Of a stretch of 64,000 nt of DNA, positions 43,505 through 55,943 are shown piece by piece (within the stretch, counting starts at the first letter, position 1; every line of letters starts with the position of its first letter). The notes beneath the pieces are model-generated. The model was not told the origin of the DNA and did not search any database. It saw only the letters and a program-made list of their open reading frames with translations. Made by a program: the position numbers and the translations under genes. The stretch is from Sweltsa coloradensis (taxonomy: Eukaryota; Arthropoda; Insecta; Plecoptera; Chloroperlidae), in the NCBI GenBank assembly GCA_024449915.1, contig JAMZAV010000305.1, forward strand, positions 372,001 through 436,000, given 5' to 3'.

Positions 43505-46500
43505 GAAGGGCTTTTTGCTGTTCCAGGATCCCAGGACTTGTAAAGACCACGCCTCCACGAAGACCCACAGAGCGCACTGCGGCCAGTTGTAAACAATGGT
43601 GGGTATTTACCCACTAGAACATGCTTCTTACATATTTTGTAGAACTGTTCTAAGAGAAGGTTTTCTTGTTGTTCCAGGCTGGACTTGTAAAGACCAGCCC
43701 ACGTGGACACACAGAGCGCAATGCAGTCAGTTGTAAACACTGGTGGGTATTTACCCACTAGAACATTTTTCTTACAATTTTGTAGAAAATGTTCTAAAAG
43801 AAGGTCTTCTTGTTTTTCCAGGTTTTGGGTTGTAAAAACCACGCCTCCACGAAGACACAGAGCGCACTGCAGTCAGTTGAAACAATGGTGGGTATTTCCA
43901 CTAGAACATGCTTCTTACATATTTTGTAAAAACTGTTCTAAAAGAAGGTTTTCTTGTTGTTTCCGGCTGGACTTGTAAAGACACGCCCCACGAAGGACCC
44001 CAAGAGCGCCCCCGCAGCAGTTGTAAACATGTGGGTATTTCCCGCTAAACATGCTTCTTACAATTTTGTAGAAAATGTTCTAAGAGAAGGTCTTCTTGTT
44101 TTCCAAAGGGGGACTTGTAAAGACAACGCCTCCACGAAGACACACAGAGCGCACCGCAGTCAGTTGTAAACACTGGTGGGTATATACCCACTAGAACAGG
44201 GTTCTTACATATTTTGTAGAACTGTTCTAAGAGAAGGTCTTTTTGTTGTTCCAGGCTGGACTTGTAAAACACGGCTCCACGGGACCACAAAAGCGCAACG
44301 GGGGGCCCGTTGTAAACATGGTGGGAGTTTCCCCCTAGAACATGTTTTTAAAATTTTGTAAAGTTTTTAAGAGAAGGTCTTTTGTTGTTCCAGGCTGGAT
44401 TGTAAAGACCCCGCCCCCCACGGGACACACAAGCGACTGCACCAGTTTAAAAAAGGTGGGTATTTCCCCACAGAACACTTCTTAATTTTTGTAGAACTGT
44501 TCTAAGAGAAGGTCTTCTGTTTTCCAGGTGGACGTAAAAACAAAGCCTCCCGAAGGCACAAGAGCGCACTGCAGCCAGTTGTAAAAAAGGTGGGTATTTC
44601 CCACTAGAATGCTTTTTTACATATTTTTTTAGAACTGTTTAAGAAAGGTCTTCTTTTTGCCAGGTGGCTTTAAAAACCACGCCCCCCACGGACACACAAG
44701 CGCATGCGCCCTTTAAACTGGTGGTATTTACCCCCAGAAATGCTTTTTTACTATTTGGGAAATTTCTAAGAGAAGGGCTTCTTGTTTTTCCGGGTGGACT
44801 TGTAAAGACAAAGCCTCCACGAAGGCACACAAAGGGGCCCCGCACAGTTTAAAAACGGTGGGTATTTTCCCCTAGAACATGCTTCTTAATTTTGTAGAAC
44901 TTTAAAAGGCTTTTGTTCCAGGTGACTTGTAAAGACCACGCCCCAGAAAACACGAGGCACGACTGTTAAACATGGGGTTACCACAAAGTCTTACATATTT
45001 TGTAGACTGTTCTAAGAGAAGTTCTTTCTGTTTAAGCACTAAAACCCACTGAACAGGCATGAAACTGTATAAACATGTCTTACTATTTAAAGTTAACTTT
45101 TTTTAGACTGCTAAGAAACCCGGTACCAGGCGACTGTAACAGCATGAAACGTGGATACACAGTAACTTATTTCAAATTTCATTTTGTTGTCACGGTTTAA
45201 AGAGCTTCACCAGGCACTGATTAAAGGTTCCACGAACATGTGCACATGTAAACAAGGGATTCCTGACAGCTTATTTTGTAAAAACGTCAGAAGCATCTTG
45301 TGCGTGACTGTGGATCCCAGAAATCTAAATTGTAGATAAAAAGGTGTGTTCCATGACTTGTAAACACTGAGAACACAAAGCTCACGTTAAGGTGGGATTT
45401 CAGAACAGCTCTTACTAATTAGACGTTCAAGTGTATCTGTGGTTCACGACTTTAAACGCTCTAACAAATGAAACTCAGGAAGGTGGTTTCCCGAATTTAA
45501 ATTTTAACGTTAAAAGGCATGTCATTGTCAAGTGCTTAACACTGACACTCGATACAATGTGTTTTGAATACAATTTACTAGAAGGTCTTCTTGTTTTTGA
45601 CTTAAAGCGCCTCGACACAGAGCACGCCATTGAAAACGGGGTATACCCATAAACAGTTTTATATTTTTAAATGTTTAGAGGTTTTTCTGTTGTAGAGACC
45701 TAGAAGCCTCGCAGCAATGACACGCCCCACAAAGGATCATTTGTAAACTGTTTAATAATTCTTTTTTAACTGTTTAAGAAAGGTCTTCTGTGTTCCAGGC
45801 TGACTGAAAGACACCACGGCAACAGACAACATGTTGTAATATGGGATTTCCTAGAAATGTTCTTCTAGAGCTGTTTAGAGAAGTCTTAACGCTGTTAAGA
45901 CGCTCAGAAGCAGGACCAGAACTTTGTATTTAAACAGCTCTTGAGAAGCAGAGTTTATCTAGAAAGTTCTTTTAGTGAAGCCAGGACAAGACCCAGAGAC
46001 GGGCCATAAGTTATATAAACTGTTAAGGCTTTTTAGGCTCTGTACACACAACCAGCCGAGCAAAGGATCAAACATGTTATAGACTTAATTTGTCGCTGAG
46101 TAACAGCCGAGAAGACCCGAAACAACCACAGTTAATTTCTAAGCTTTTTGGACTTGACCGCAACAAAGCTGAAAGAGATGTCATTTTATTGAGTAGAAGC
46201 CTGGGAGGCAAACAGCAGCGTTAATTGTAGACTAAGCATTTAAAGTCGCGTGAACACGCGCCAACTGTTAAGTTCATGTTCAGGATTCAGGCTGCGCTGC
46301 ACACACACAGTACATTAATATCTAATTTTAATTAGCGCTGAGGCGGCTAAATACCAAACACAAGAGTTAAGGTTCCTACTGTTTAGAGTCTGAGGCTTGT
46401 CAGGAAACCCAGACACCATGGCGTTTAAAGGGTACACTGAAGACTTAACAAGGAGCTGTTTCGTGTAACCACAACAGACTCAAAGGTTTTACTATTTAAT

Positions 46501-49054
46501 AAATTGTGTAGCGTTAAAAGCCAAACAGTGCGGTATGCACTTACAATTGAGTTAGAAGTGGTTGATAGACAACAGACCAGGCGCAGGTACACAGCCAATA
46601 ATGTAAAGTTCATATTACCAGACGCAGATTGTAAAGTGATACACGCTCTTTGAAGTTAAAGCTTCTTTTCAGATGTAACAGCCCCACGCACAGGAACGAT
46701 CTAATGTTTTACTTAAGTGTAGACTTAAGCAGCCAGCGTAATGGATCCCACTGTTAATTGATTAAAGTCTTGTGACTTAAAATACACCAGAGCGCACTGC
46801 AGCCAGTTGTAAACATGTGGTATTTACCCACTAGAACATGCTTCTTACATTTTTGTGAACTTCTAGAGAAGGTTCTTGTGTTCAGGACTGTAAAGACAAC
46901 GCCACGAACCAGGACAGGCATTTAAAAGTGTTATTTAGAACATGTTCTCTTTTGTAGATGTCTAGAAAGCTCGTGCCAGGCGACTGTAACCAGTCCTGAA
47001 ACCAAGCCTGCAGCAGTTTAAAAGTGGGTATTTCACTAGAACTGTTTACAAATTGAACGTTCAGAGAAGTTTTGTTCCCACTAGACACCTCAGAAGCAAA
47101 GAGCACTGGCAGTGTACTTGGATACCCAAGAACAGCCTTCAATTTGTAAACTGTTTAAGAAGCTGTTTTCCCTACTTTAAGAACGTCAAACGGCACAAGC
47201 CACGCCCAGGAAACAGGGTATTTACACAAAGTTTTACATTGGAATTTCTAAGAGAAGTCTTCTTTTTTCGTGACTGAAAGACACGCCTCCAGAGACACAG
47301 AGCGCCTGCAGCATGAAAGGGATTACCCACTAGAACAGTTTAATTTTGTAGATTTCAAGAAGGTCTTCTTTTTCAGGCTGATTGTAAAGACACGCCTCAC
47401 GGACACAGACCACTGCACCAGTGTAAACATGGGGTTTTACCACTGACATGTTCTACAATTTGAATTTTAAGAGAAGGTCTTCTGTTCAGCTGGACTGAAA
47501 CAACGCCTCCACAGAAAAGGACTGCCATGAAACATGTGGTATTTACAAACATGCTTTACATGTAGAATGTAAAGAGGTCTCTTGTTTTCAGGTGGATTTA
47601 AAGACACCTCAAGAAAAAGCACGCAGTCGTTGTCAGGTGGATTTACCACAGAACATGCCTACTATTGTAAACTGTTTAGAAGTTCTGTTTTTCGGCTTTA
47701 AAGAAGGCTCAGGCCAGAGGACGACAGTTGTACAGGGGTATCCACTGACAGTTTACATTTGGAATGTTCAAGAAGTCTTGTTTTCAGTGGACTTTAAAGA
47801 AGCTCCAGGCCACAGAGCGCACTCGCAGTTGTAAACATGTGGGTATTACCCATAGAACATGTCTTACTATTTGTAGAACTGTTCTAAAAAGTCTTTTGTG
47901 TTCCAGGCTGGACTTGTAAAGACCAGCCTCCACGAAGACACACAGAGCGCACTGCAGCCAGTTGTAAACATGTGGTTTACCCACTAGAACATGCTCTACT
48001 TTGTAAGTCTAGAAAGGCTTTTGTGTCACGACTGTAAGACACGCTCAGACAGAGGACAGTTAAAGGGTTTTCCACTGACGCCTAATGTAACTTCTAAGAA
48101 GTCTGTGTTCCAGCGATGAACACGCTCCAGCCAGCGCCTGCAGCTTGACAGGGTATTACACAGAATGTCTTAAATTGAGTAAGAGAAGCTTTTGTTGTCA
48201 GCGGACTTAAGACACGCCACAAAACAGAGCGCACGAGTGTAACAGTGGATCATAGACGTCTAAATTTGTAGAACTGTTAGAGAGTCTCGTTCCGCTGATT
48301 GTAACAGCTCACGAACACAGAGCTGCAGCGTGTAACAGGGGGTATTCCCACAAAGTTCATTTGTACTTGAGAGTTGTGTTCAGGATTGTAAGACACGCCT
48401 CAGCACGAGCGCAGCGAGTTTAATGTGGGTTCCCCTAACTCTTAAATTTGAATTCTAGAAAGGTCTTCTTTTCAGGACGTAAGCACGCCTCGCACCAGAG
48501 CGCCGAGCAGTGTAAACAGTGGTATTTCAAGAAGTCTTACATATTTAGAACTGTTAGGAGCTCTGTTCCGTGATGTAGACCCTCCGCACCAGAGGCACGC
48601 AGCGTGAAATGGGTATCCCTAAATGTTAATTGTAATGTTAAGGAAGGTTTGTGTCCGGATTGTAAGACACGCCCGACACCGAGCGATGCAGCGTTGAAAA
48701 ACAAGGAAAGAACAGAGAACAAATCGAAGGGTATTACCACTAGACAGCTCTAAATTGTGAACTGTTAAGTTTTGTAAGTCCTTCGGATGCGACTGTAAAG
48801 AACACGTGTAAAGACCACGCCTCCACGAAGACACCCAGAGCGCACTGCAGCCAGTTGTAAACAATGGTGGGTATTTACCCACTAGAACATGCTTCTTACA
48901 TATTTTGTAGAACTGTTCTAAGAGAAGGTCTTCTTGTTGTTCCAGGCTGGACTTGTAAAGACCACGCCTCCACGAAGACACACAGAGCGCACTGCAGCCA
49001 GTTGTAAACAAGTGGGTAAATACCCACTAGAACAGGCTTCTTACAAATTTGTAG

Positions 49055-49129
<75 letters not shown>

Positions 49130-50396
49130 CTTGTTGTTCCAGGCTGGACTTGTAAAGACCACGCCTCCACGAAGACACACAGAGCGCACTGCAGTCAGTT
49201 GTAAACAATGGTGGGTATTTACCCACTAGAACATGCTTCTTACATATTTTGTAGAACTGTTCTAAGAGAAGGTCTTCTTGTTGTTCCAGGCGACTGTAAA
49301 AAACCACCCCCCACGAAGACACCCAGAGCGCACTGCAGACAGTTGAAAACAATGGTGGGTATTTTCCCCTAGAACAGTTTCTTCTATTTTGTGAACTTTT
49401 TAAGAGAAGGTCTTTTTGTTTTTCCCGGGCTAGATTTGAAAAACGACGCCTCCACAAGACACCCAGAGCGCACTGCAGCCAGTTTAAAATGGTGGGAAAT
49501 TTACCCACTAGAACATGTTTCTTCATATTTTGTAGAACTGTTCAAAGAGAAGGTTTTCTTGTTTTTCCAGGCTGGACTTGAAAAGCCCACGCCCCACGAA
49601 GGGACACCAGAGCGCACCGCAGTCAGTTTAAACTGGGGGTTTTACCCACAGAAATGCTTTTTAAAATTTTTTGTAAACTGTTCTAAGAGAAGGTCTTCTT
49701 GTTGTACCAGGCTGGACTTGAAAAGACCACGCCTCCACGAAGACACACGGGCCCGCCGCAGCCAGTTGAAAACAAGGGGGGTTTTTACCCACAGAACATG
49801 CTTCTTACAATTTTTGTAGAACTGTTCTAAGAGAAGGTCTTTTGTTTTTCCCAGTGGACTTGAAAGACCCGCCCCACGGGGGGACAACAAAGGCACTGCA
49901 GTCATTGAAAAACAAAAATGGGTATTTACCTCTAGAACTGTTTTTCTTACATATTTGTAGAAGTTCTAAAGAAGGTCTTTTTGTTTTTCCAGGGGGGACT
50001 TGTAAAGACCACGCCCCCACGAGACACCAGGCGCCGCAGCCAGTTGTAAACAATGGTGGTATTTCCCATAGAATCTGTTCTTAATATTTTGTAGAACTGT
50101 TCTAAGAGAAATCTTCTTTTTGTTCCAAAGGGCCCTGTAAAGCCCACGCCACCACGTGGACACACAGAGCGCACTGCCCCATTTGTAACAATGTTGGGTT
50201 TTTACCACTAGAACATGCTTTTATTTTTTTTGGGAGAACTTTTTTCAAGGAAGGTCTTTTTGTTTTCCAGGTGGATTTGTAAAGACAACGCCTCTACGAA
50301 GACACACAGAGCGCACTGCAGTCAGTTGTAAACACTGGTGGGTATTTACCCACTAGAACATGCTATTTATCCAATTTTTTAGAACTGTTCTAAGAC
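43505..50396. repeat. 147-bp satellite array, ~6.9 kb, degraded centre
   Basis: Monomer landmarks: GTAAAGACCACGCCTCCACG, AGAGCGCACTGCAGCCAGTT, GGTGGGTATTTACCCACTAG, AACATGCTTCTTACATATTT, AAGAGAAGGTCTTCTTGTTG, TTCCAGGCTGGACT. Clean neighbours are exactly 147 bp apart (43541 to 43688; 48809 to 48956). Monomers near both edges are nearly intact. Between about 44.9 and 48.7 kb nearly every monomer has lost many single bases and short blocks, while order is kept. Frames running through the array are artefacts. Confidence 0.9.
49055..49129. repeat. A35T40 block inside a satellite monomer
   Basis: 35 A followed directly by 40 T replaces the middle of one monomer between GTAGA and CTTGTTGTTCC. It forms a perfect hairpin on paper but looks more like an assembly or consensus artefact than a natural insertion. 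Confidence 0.85.
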
Positions 50397-50752
50397 TAGG
50401 GAGCTATCCGAATAGTGACAAAACGCGTTCATTCCCTGGTCTTATTCTCGTTTTACGTCATCGTTACGCGTCATGATATCCGTGACGTAGCTAGTAGCAT
50501 CCGAATAGTCGAGCGCACGATCGAGACTCGCCGAAATCTGGGAATGAGAACAAGAATCGGAAAAGGACACCTGATCTTGTTCTTAATACTAGAACATGGC
50601 GGCTGTTTACGATACGTCCGATAAATTGCATAAATAAATAAAAGATAAAATGCATGAAGCAATCTAGTAACAAGACCAGGAATCAGACCAAGAATAAGAA
50701 CAAGATCAAGTAATGAGACCAAGAACGGCGAAGAACACTATTCGGTTAGGTC
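50397..50752. mobile_element. Small TIR element at the end of the satellite
   Basis: Left GAGCTATCCGAATAGTG and right CACTATTCGGTTAGGTC are imperfect inverted ends. The outer flanks CTAGG (left) and CCTAGG (right) suggest insertion into the CTAGG terminus of the H3 element next to it. The interior has repeated AGACCAAGAA-type motifs and no frame of note. Confidence 0.5.
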
Positions 50753-52186
50753 CTAGGAAAACGCTAAAGTCCCGTCGCGTTGTTGAGCGAGCACCGGTAC
50801 GTGCAACAACGACTCAAGTACGACATTCACATAATGTTACATAACAATAAGTCTTTAAGGTCCCCCCGATTTAGCTGAAAATTTGTTAAATAGGAGAGAA
50901 TGTTGTACTTATTGACCCTGCAAAATTTCATAACGATCGGAACATTTTTATTTTTTTATTTTTTTATTTTTTATTTTTTTTTTTTTTAATAATTAACGAT
51001 TGGATTTTTTTTAAAAAACCCTATAGCAACCCGCCTAGGGGGTTTATGTACGTGTAAAAAATTTGGGGTCGATCGGAGAAACGGTGCGCCCTGTACGAAG
51101 CAGTAACGGGAAAGAAAAAAAAAACGGGACTTTCGAGCCATAAGAGTCAAGTGGAGCGCTCGTACGCTCGCTAAAAAAGGGCATTTTTTTGTTCTGGGCA
51201 CTGCAGAAAGGGAATGGGGGAAAACCCCTCAGTTGGACGGTTGTTAGCTAGCCCCGGGGTACTGCAACACGACCCGAGTACGACATGCCCATAATTTACT
51301 TTACCAATAAGTCTTTAAGGTTTGACCAATTTAGCTGAAAATTTTTTTAAAATAGGAGAGATGGTAAAATCCACCCCCCAACAAAGAGGCCTTTTGACAT
51401 CATTTTTTTGGGGGGAAAACTTTTTTAACCTTGTTTTCCCTTCTAGGTTGCCAAAAATTTCTTGTGCACTTTTCGTTGAATGGAAACCCTTTACTTTTTT
51501 TTTTAAAATTTGTTTTTTTCAAATTTTACACTACTTATGGACAAAAAAAAATTAAATATATTCGTGCCCGGACGGACATTCTAAATGTTTTGGCTCCCCA
51601 GATTTTGTGCCGTTTATTTTTTTAAAAAAAAATTTTAAAGTTTAATTTTAATGAAATTTTTTAATAATTTTTTAAACGTTTTTTGCCAAAAAAAATTTAA
51701 TGGCATTCAATGGGGGAACGAAACTTGCGGATGGTAAAAATTTTTAAACTCGATCCGACCCTCCTTTTTAAACCGCTATCATGACCAAAAAAGCTGTGCG
51801 ACTTTCCGTTCCATGGTAAGGGGAAATTTTGTTAAAAATGTTTTTCCATCTACACTTCTTATTAAATCAAAATAAAAATAACTTTCGTGATCGGACGGAC
51901 TTTTCTTAATGATTTGGCCACCTCAGATTTTGCCCCTTTTATTTTTTAAAAAAAAAAAAAACATTCGATTAACTTTAATGTAATTTTTTTAATTTTTTAA
52001 AACGATTTTCCCAAAAAAACTATACAGCAACCCGCCTAGGTGGTATGTACATGGTGCAAAATTTCAGGTCGATCAGAAAAACTTTTGCGACCTGTATCGA
52101 AGCAAACGGGAAAAAAAAACAACAACAAAAAACCAGAATTCGAGCCATTTAAAAGTAAAAGGAGACGGCTCGCTTCGCTCGCTCAA
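50753..52186 (-). mobile_element. H3 Helitron-like element, long and partly duplicated
   Basis: Plus-strand reading CTAGGAAAACGCTAAAGTCC, GTCGCGTTGTTGAGCGAGC ... GGCTCGCTTCGCTCGCTCAA: the same architecture as H1/H2 with the sub-terminal motif TTGAGCGAGC instead of TTGGATGAGCG. Internal partial duplications: AATAAGTCTTTAAGG at about 50850 and 51305, and CAACCCGCCTAGG at about 51030 and 52029. Long A and T runs and frequent indels suggest poor consensus quality. It sits within satellite sequence. Confidence 0.55.
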
Positions 52187-52209
52187 TGACCTCGCATCCT
52201 CAAAGACAC

Positions 52210-52283
52210 ACGAAATCAATAAGCTTATTAAAAACTGTTCTGAAGAATGGTGGGTATTTACCCACTAGATTTAGAACATGCTT
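52210..52283 (+). repeat. Detached satellite monomer remnant
   Basis: AAAACTGTTCTGAAGAATGG then TGGGTATTTACCCACTAG and AACATGCTTC are 147-bp monomer sequence, separated from the main array by the H3 and TIR elements. These therefore appear to be insertions into the array. Confidence 0.65.
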
Positions 52284-52660
52284 CCCCCGTCTGTGCCCGG
52301 GGTAGAATTGGCCCAGAGCATAGTTCTGCTAATCGTAAAAGACGATTCAAGAGATAAAGTCCACCTCGTAAACGTAAGCTATAGGGGGAGTATGGTACTC
52401 CTCGAAACTCGAGGCGAGCCTTGGCAATCGTCGTCGGGGTCACCTCCCTTTTCTTTTTTGACCCACCTCTTCCTTCCACCAACCCAAAGAACGATGACGC
52501 CCCCAAGTAACAACCTCCCTTTTCCCCTCCCCACCTGTGACTCCCGCCCGGCAGAACCCCGCGGGGGTCCCTCCTCCTATATCCCCTTGGCTAGAGTGGT
52601 GCAAATTTTGCCATAACGGTTTACCCCGCCCTTTAAACCAAAAAATCAAAAATATACCAA
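52284..52660 (+). mobile_element. SINE-B copy, full length but indel-rich
   Basis: CCCCCGTCTGTGCCCGGGGT at the start, CTGCTAATCGTAAAAGACGA, GGCAATCGTCGTCGGGG and GGCTAGAGTGGTGCA follow in order. The 3' end is garbled by indels. Confidence 0.7.
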
Positions 52661-53020
52661 ACAAAGTTTTTTTTTGAATATTTCTAAAATGAAGGACTAT
52701 TTTTTTTTTTTTTTTCAGGATCACTTTAAATTAACTTGAAAAAAAAATAAACTTAAACCCTGAATTTTAAAATAAATTCCCCAAAAAAATTATTTTTTTA
52801 AATTGTTTTTTTAAAAAAATTTTTTTTTTTCATTTTTTTTAAAAAAAAAATTTTACCGCCCCATAGAGTACAAATAAAAATTTTAAAGTTCAAATTCCCT
52901 TTCCCCCCCCCCCCCCCCCTTGGGAAAAAAAAATGAACTCTAGATCCTAATTGTTTAATATCTTATTTGTAGTTTTCCGAAATTTTCGACAACACGATCC
53001 TTTTTTGATCCAAAATTTTT
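52661..53020. other. Low-complexity A/T- and C-run sequence
   Basis: Dense A and T homopolymers and a C run around 52904-52919. Nothing else can be supported, and the base calls themselves may be unreliable. Confidence 0.6.
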
Positions 53021-53659
53021 TTACCCCCCCCCTCTCATCCTGCCACGCGTCACACGCAACATGAAATGAACCTGTCGCCATCTGACGCGATGCTTTATAC
53101 CACAAGATTACTGCTCAGGGGTGATAAACGGGGGTTTACCACATTCGATTCAAACTGTGATAAGTCTCCGATAATTGTATATCCCTGTAGCTTTCTCCTC
53201 TTGACTCCTATGGAGAAAGGAAGGTGGCAGTACAGTAGCACACAATTACCTGTAGTAAGATAAACAAACCTGGGCATATCTTTAAAATATTGCATAAATG
53301 CAAATAGCAGATGTAACCTGTGACACAGTGACTGTCCAGTATAGACTCTAACAGTGCAGCGCGAATGAAAATATCTCAACACGTTCCAGACAAGTGATGG
53401 ACATGAGATAAATATTCGAGTTTTGACTGCGGCTGGTAACGAACCGACGCCCCCCCCCCCCCCCCCCCGAATCTCTCGCCATGCATGAGCTTTGTTATGT
53501 CGCGTGTTGTCCAATCTTGTCTCCCTACCCGACATGTAGACCACAGTATAGTCACAGGCTCACAGATTAAGTGTACACCACTGAAAACCAGTTGTGACTG
53601 AGTGGGTCGACTCTAAATACGCCTTTTTTACTTTGTACATATTTTTTTATTTATTGTGC
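53021..53659. other. Intergenic with a C19 run and SINE-like fragment
   Basis: C19 at 53450-53468. The surrounding GGCTGGTAACGAACCGACG and GCATGAGCTTTGTTATG could be the tRNA-like end of a minus-strand SINE-A relative. No gene. Confidence 0.4.
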
Positions 53660-54800
53660 GCAATCTGCCTCTGTGTCTTTTATCTGGGTGTTTTGGAGTA
53701 AGGTTATTGAGAAGGGAATGCCCATGGGCAATTCAGGCGCGTCGGAACGTTTTGAAAGTTGGGGGGGGGCAAATCCATTAGTAGATATTGTAGGGTACAG
53801 CTGGGGTCTGGGGCGAAGCCCCAGCCGACCGAGGGCCTTTCCGGCGGAGGCGAAAAAATTTCACTATACTACCGTTATTTCGTCATGTTTTAACTGCACT
53901 CGGACTCTGTAAACGATGTTTTACATTAACTATCTGCGGTCTAAAAACTCAAAAATTTAACGTGAAGTGGCCCATTTAAATAAATTACAACACAATTTTT
54001 TATGTAATGACGAAGCATACAGGCAAACATATTTTTATTTTACCCTTTTTCGTAAAAAAAAAATACTAACTGAAGGCTGTTTAGTACGTTTCATATTTAA
54101 AATTACGATATCAATTTAATTTTTAACACCATTAAACACGAAACACTATACACAAACATTTTACTTTACACTTCACACTACACTACTTACACTCAAGAGG
54201 AATAATCTTCCCACTTGCCACTTCGCAATAATCAAAGTCACTACACCACTCCAAAGATGACAGAACGCATAACGATGCGACACGTGCGAACCAAATCCAA
54301 ACTTGCGTCTGCCAATAACTCTAGCAAATCATTCAAAGGGATGTTTAGATTAGACGTGAGTCTCAGTCACGTGTCCACTGAGTGACCGGCACACAATACA
54401 AGACGGATGGTCGGATAGACGGTTCAGGCATGGGGTAAAGAAGTCAGCTAACCTAACATTCCTGCTATGGTTGGGTTGTTTCTTCCTGGAAACGAATTGT
54501 TGACAGGATCATCCGACGTTGCTTTCCCAAAAAGAAGAGTAGAAATCTTGATCATTCAACTCTAAAATCTGCCCCCCTATGCCCCCATGGCATGAAAGTT
54601 AGGGGGGCAATGCCCCCCTTGCCCTCCCCCCACCCTGTTCCGACGCCACTGGGCAACGTAAAAGAACTCGATTCCTTGCACTCACATTCACGACTGAAGA
54701 AAATCTTGGAAAACTTTCAGTCGGGATTGAAGGTTACGGGTATCGAACCCAGGACCTACCGAATCAGTGTCTCATGGGTTACGCTTGATCTATACATCTG
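53660..54800 (-). mobile_element. SINE-A copy split by a hAT-like element
   Basis: The left part ends TTGAGAAGGGAATGCCCATG, GGCAATT. The right part continues GGCAACGTAAAAGAACTCGA, then CTTTCAGTCGGGATTGAAGG and the B-box complement GGTATCGAACCC. The two parts are consecutive in the family. Confidence 0.65.
53734..54651. mobile_element. hAT-like non-autonomous element, 918 bp
   Basis: Ends CAGGCGCGTCGGAACG and GTTCCGACGCCACTG are inverted. Flanks GGGCAATT and GGCAACGT are a degraded duplication of SINE-A sequence. G and C tracts lie inside each end, as in the 8663-9050 element, and GGTCTGGGGCGAAGCCCCAG is a shared-type internal motif. No transposase. Confidence 0.65.
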
Positions 54801-54867
54801 TCGGTCACATAAAATACACTAAAATTCAATTCAAGAATCAAGACACCTGCAATCTTATTTGCGTTCT

Positions 54868-55243
54868 TCCCCCGTCTGGGCCCGGGGTAGAATTGGCCCA
54901 AAGCATGGCTTTGCTAATCGTACAAGGCAAATCAAGAGATAAAGTCCATCTCGAAAACATCAGCTAGAATGTAGGGCAGTATTTTACTCCCAAAAACTAG
55001 AGGCGAGCTCTGGCAATCGTCGTCTGGGACACCCTCCTTTCCCTTGACGACCTCCCAATGACAATGACACAATTTTCGATGACAAAGACGATGACGACCG
55101 CGACGTGAGAACCCCCTTTCCTCCCCTATGCGTGGCTGGTTCTGACCAGCATAGCATGGGCTCCTCCTCCCCATATCCCCTACAGGCTAGAGTGGTGCAT
55201 TATGACCTAACGGTTGACGCGCTCTTAATCCAAATAAACCATT
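54868..55243 (+). mobile_element. SINE-B copy, full length
   Basis: CCCCCGTCTGGGCCCGGGGT through GTTGACGCGCTCTTAATCCA and AATAAACCA. The most complete plus-strand member after 12447. Confidence 0.75.
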
Positions 55244-55313
55244 AAAAAAAGTTATTTGCGTTCTAACGAACAACTCAACTACGAAGAGGGGCAAGAACAA
55301 TTAAGAAGTCCCT

Positions 55314-55552
55314 ACTCGTCGGGGACCTTGCCCCCTTCCCTTGACGACCCCCCGGCGACGATGACAATGACACAACGAACGATGACAAAGACGATGACGA
55401 CCGCGACGTGAGAAACCCCCTTCCTCCCCTTACCCGTGGCTGGTTCTGACCAGCATGGGCCCCTCCTCCCCACCCCCCTTAGGCTAGAGTGGTGCATTAT
55501 GACCTAACGGTTGACGCGTCCTTGATCCAAATAAACCAAAAAAAAAAAACTA
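55314..55552 (+). mobile_element. SINE-B copy, 5' truncated
   Basis: Starts CGTCGGGGACCTTGCCCCCT and runs to the family 3' end with an A12-type tail after ATAAACC. The 5' truncation supports target-primed insertion. Confidence 0.75.
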
Positions 55553-55943
55553 GGGTCCCTACTACAAATCATTTTTATCGCCACCATCTAAAGAATTGTA
55601 TTTACTGTAGACACTCGTGACAACATAAACCATAAATCCATAACCATTCCTATAATGCTATGCAAATTTCGTGCCATTTGGTGTGTCAATAAGCATTAGC
55701 GCTAATCTGTCCATCATCTGCCAACGGATTTACTCAACTCCATCACTGCAGTCTCTTCTTCGTAGGGAGGGTACTTGTCCCTCTACTGCAGACGCTGCTC
55801 GGTGTGGAGATCCTAGGAAGGGAATGTCCAAGTGTGATTCTATACGGCTCAATCCCAACAGCAGCGTTCACCTTATCAAGGATCAGGTAAGGTATATTCA
55901 GTATCGCCGGAGTCTGGTATCGAACCGAGACCCACTGAATTAG
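55553..55943. other. Intergenic, weak SINE-A trace
   Basis: About 55730-55940 has CCTAGGAAGGGAATGTCCAA, GGCTCAATCCC and GTATCGAACCGAGACCC. These are SINE-A-like landmarks in minus orientation, too diverged to define limits. Confidence 0.4.

Noticed and set aside
43435..50208. Several overlapping frames of 60-160 codons on both strands with similar proteins
   Set aside because: They are readings of the 147-bp satellite monomer in different frames. Repetition of the peptide reflects the satellite, not a gene family.
43505..50396. CRISPR-like array
   Set aside because: The whole 147-bp unit is repeated; there are no short repeats with unique spacers, and the context is eukaryotic.
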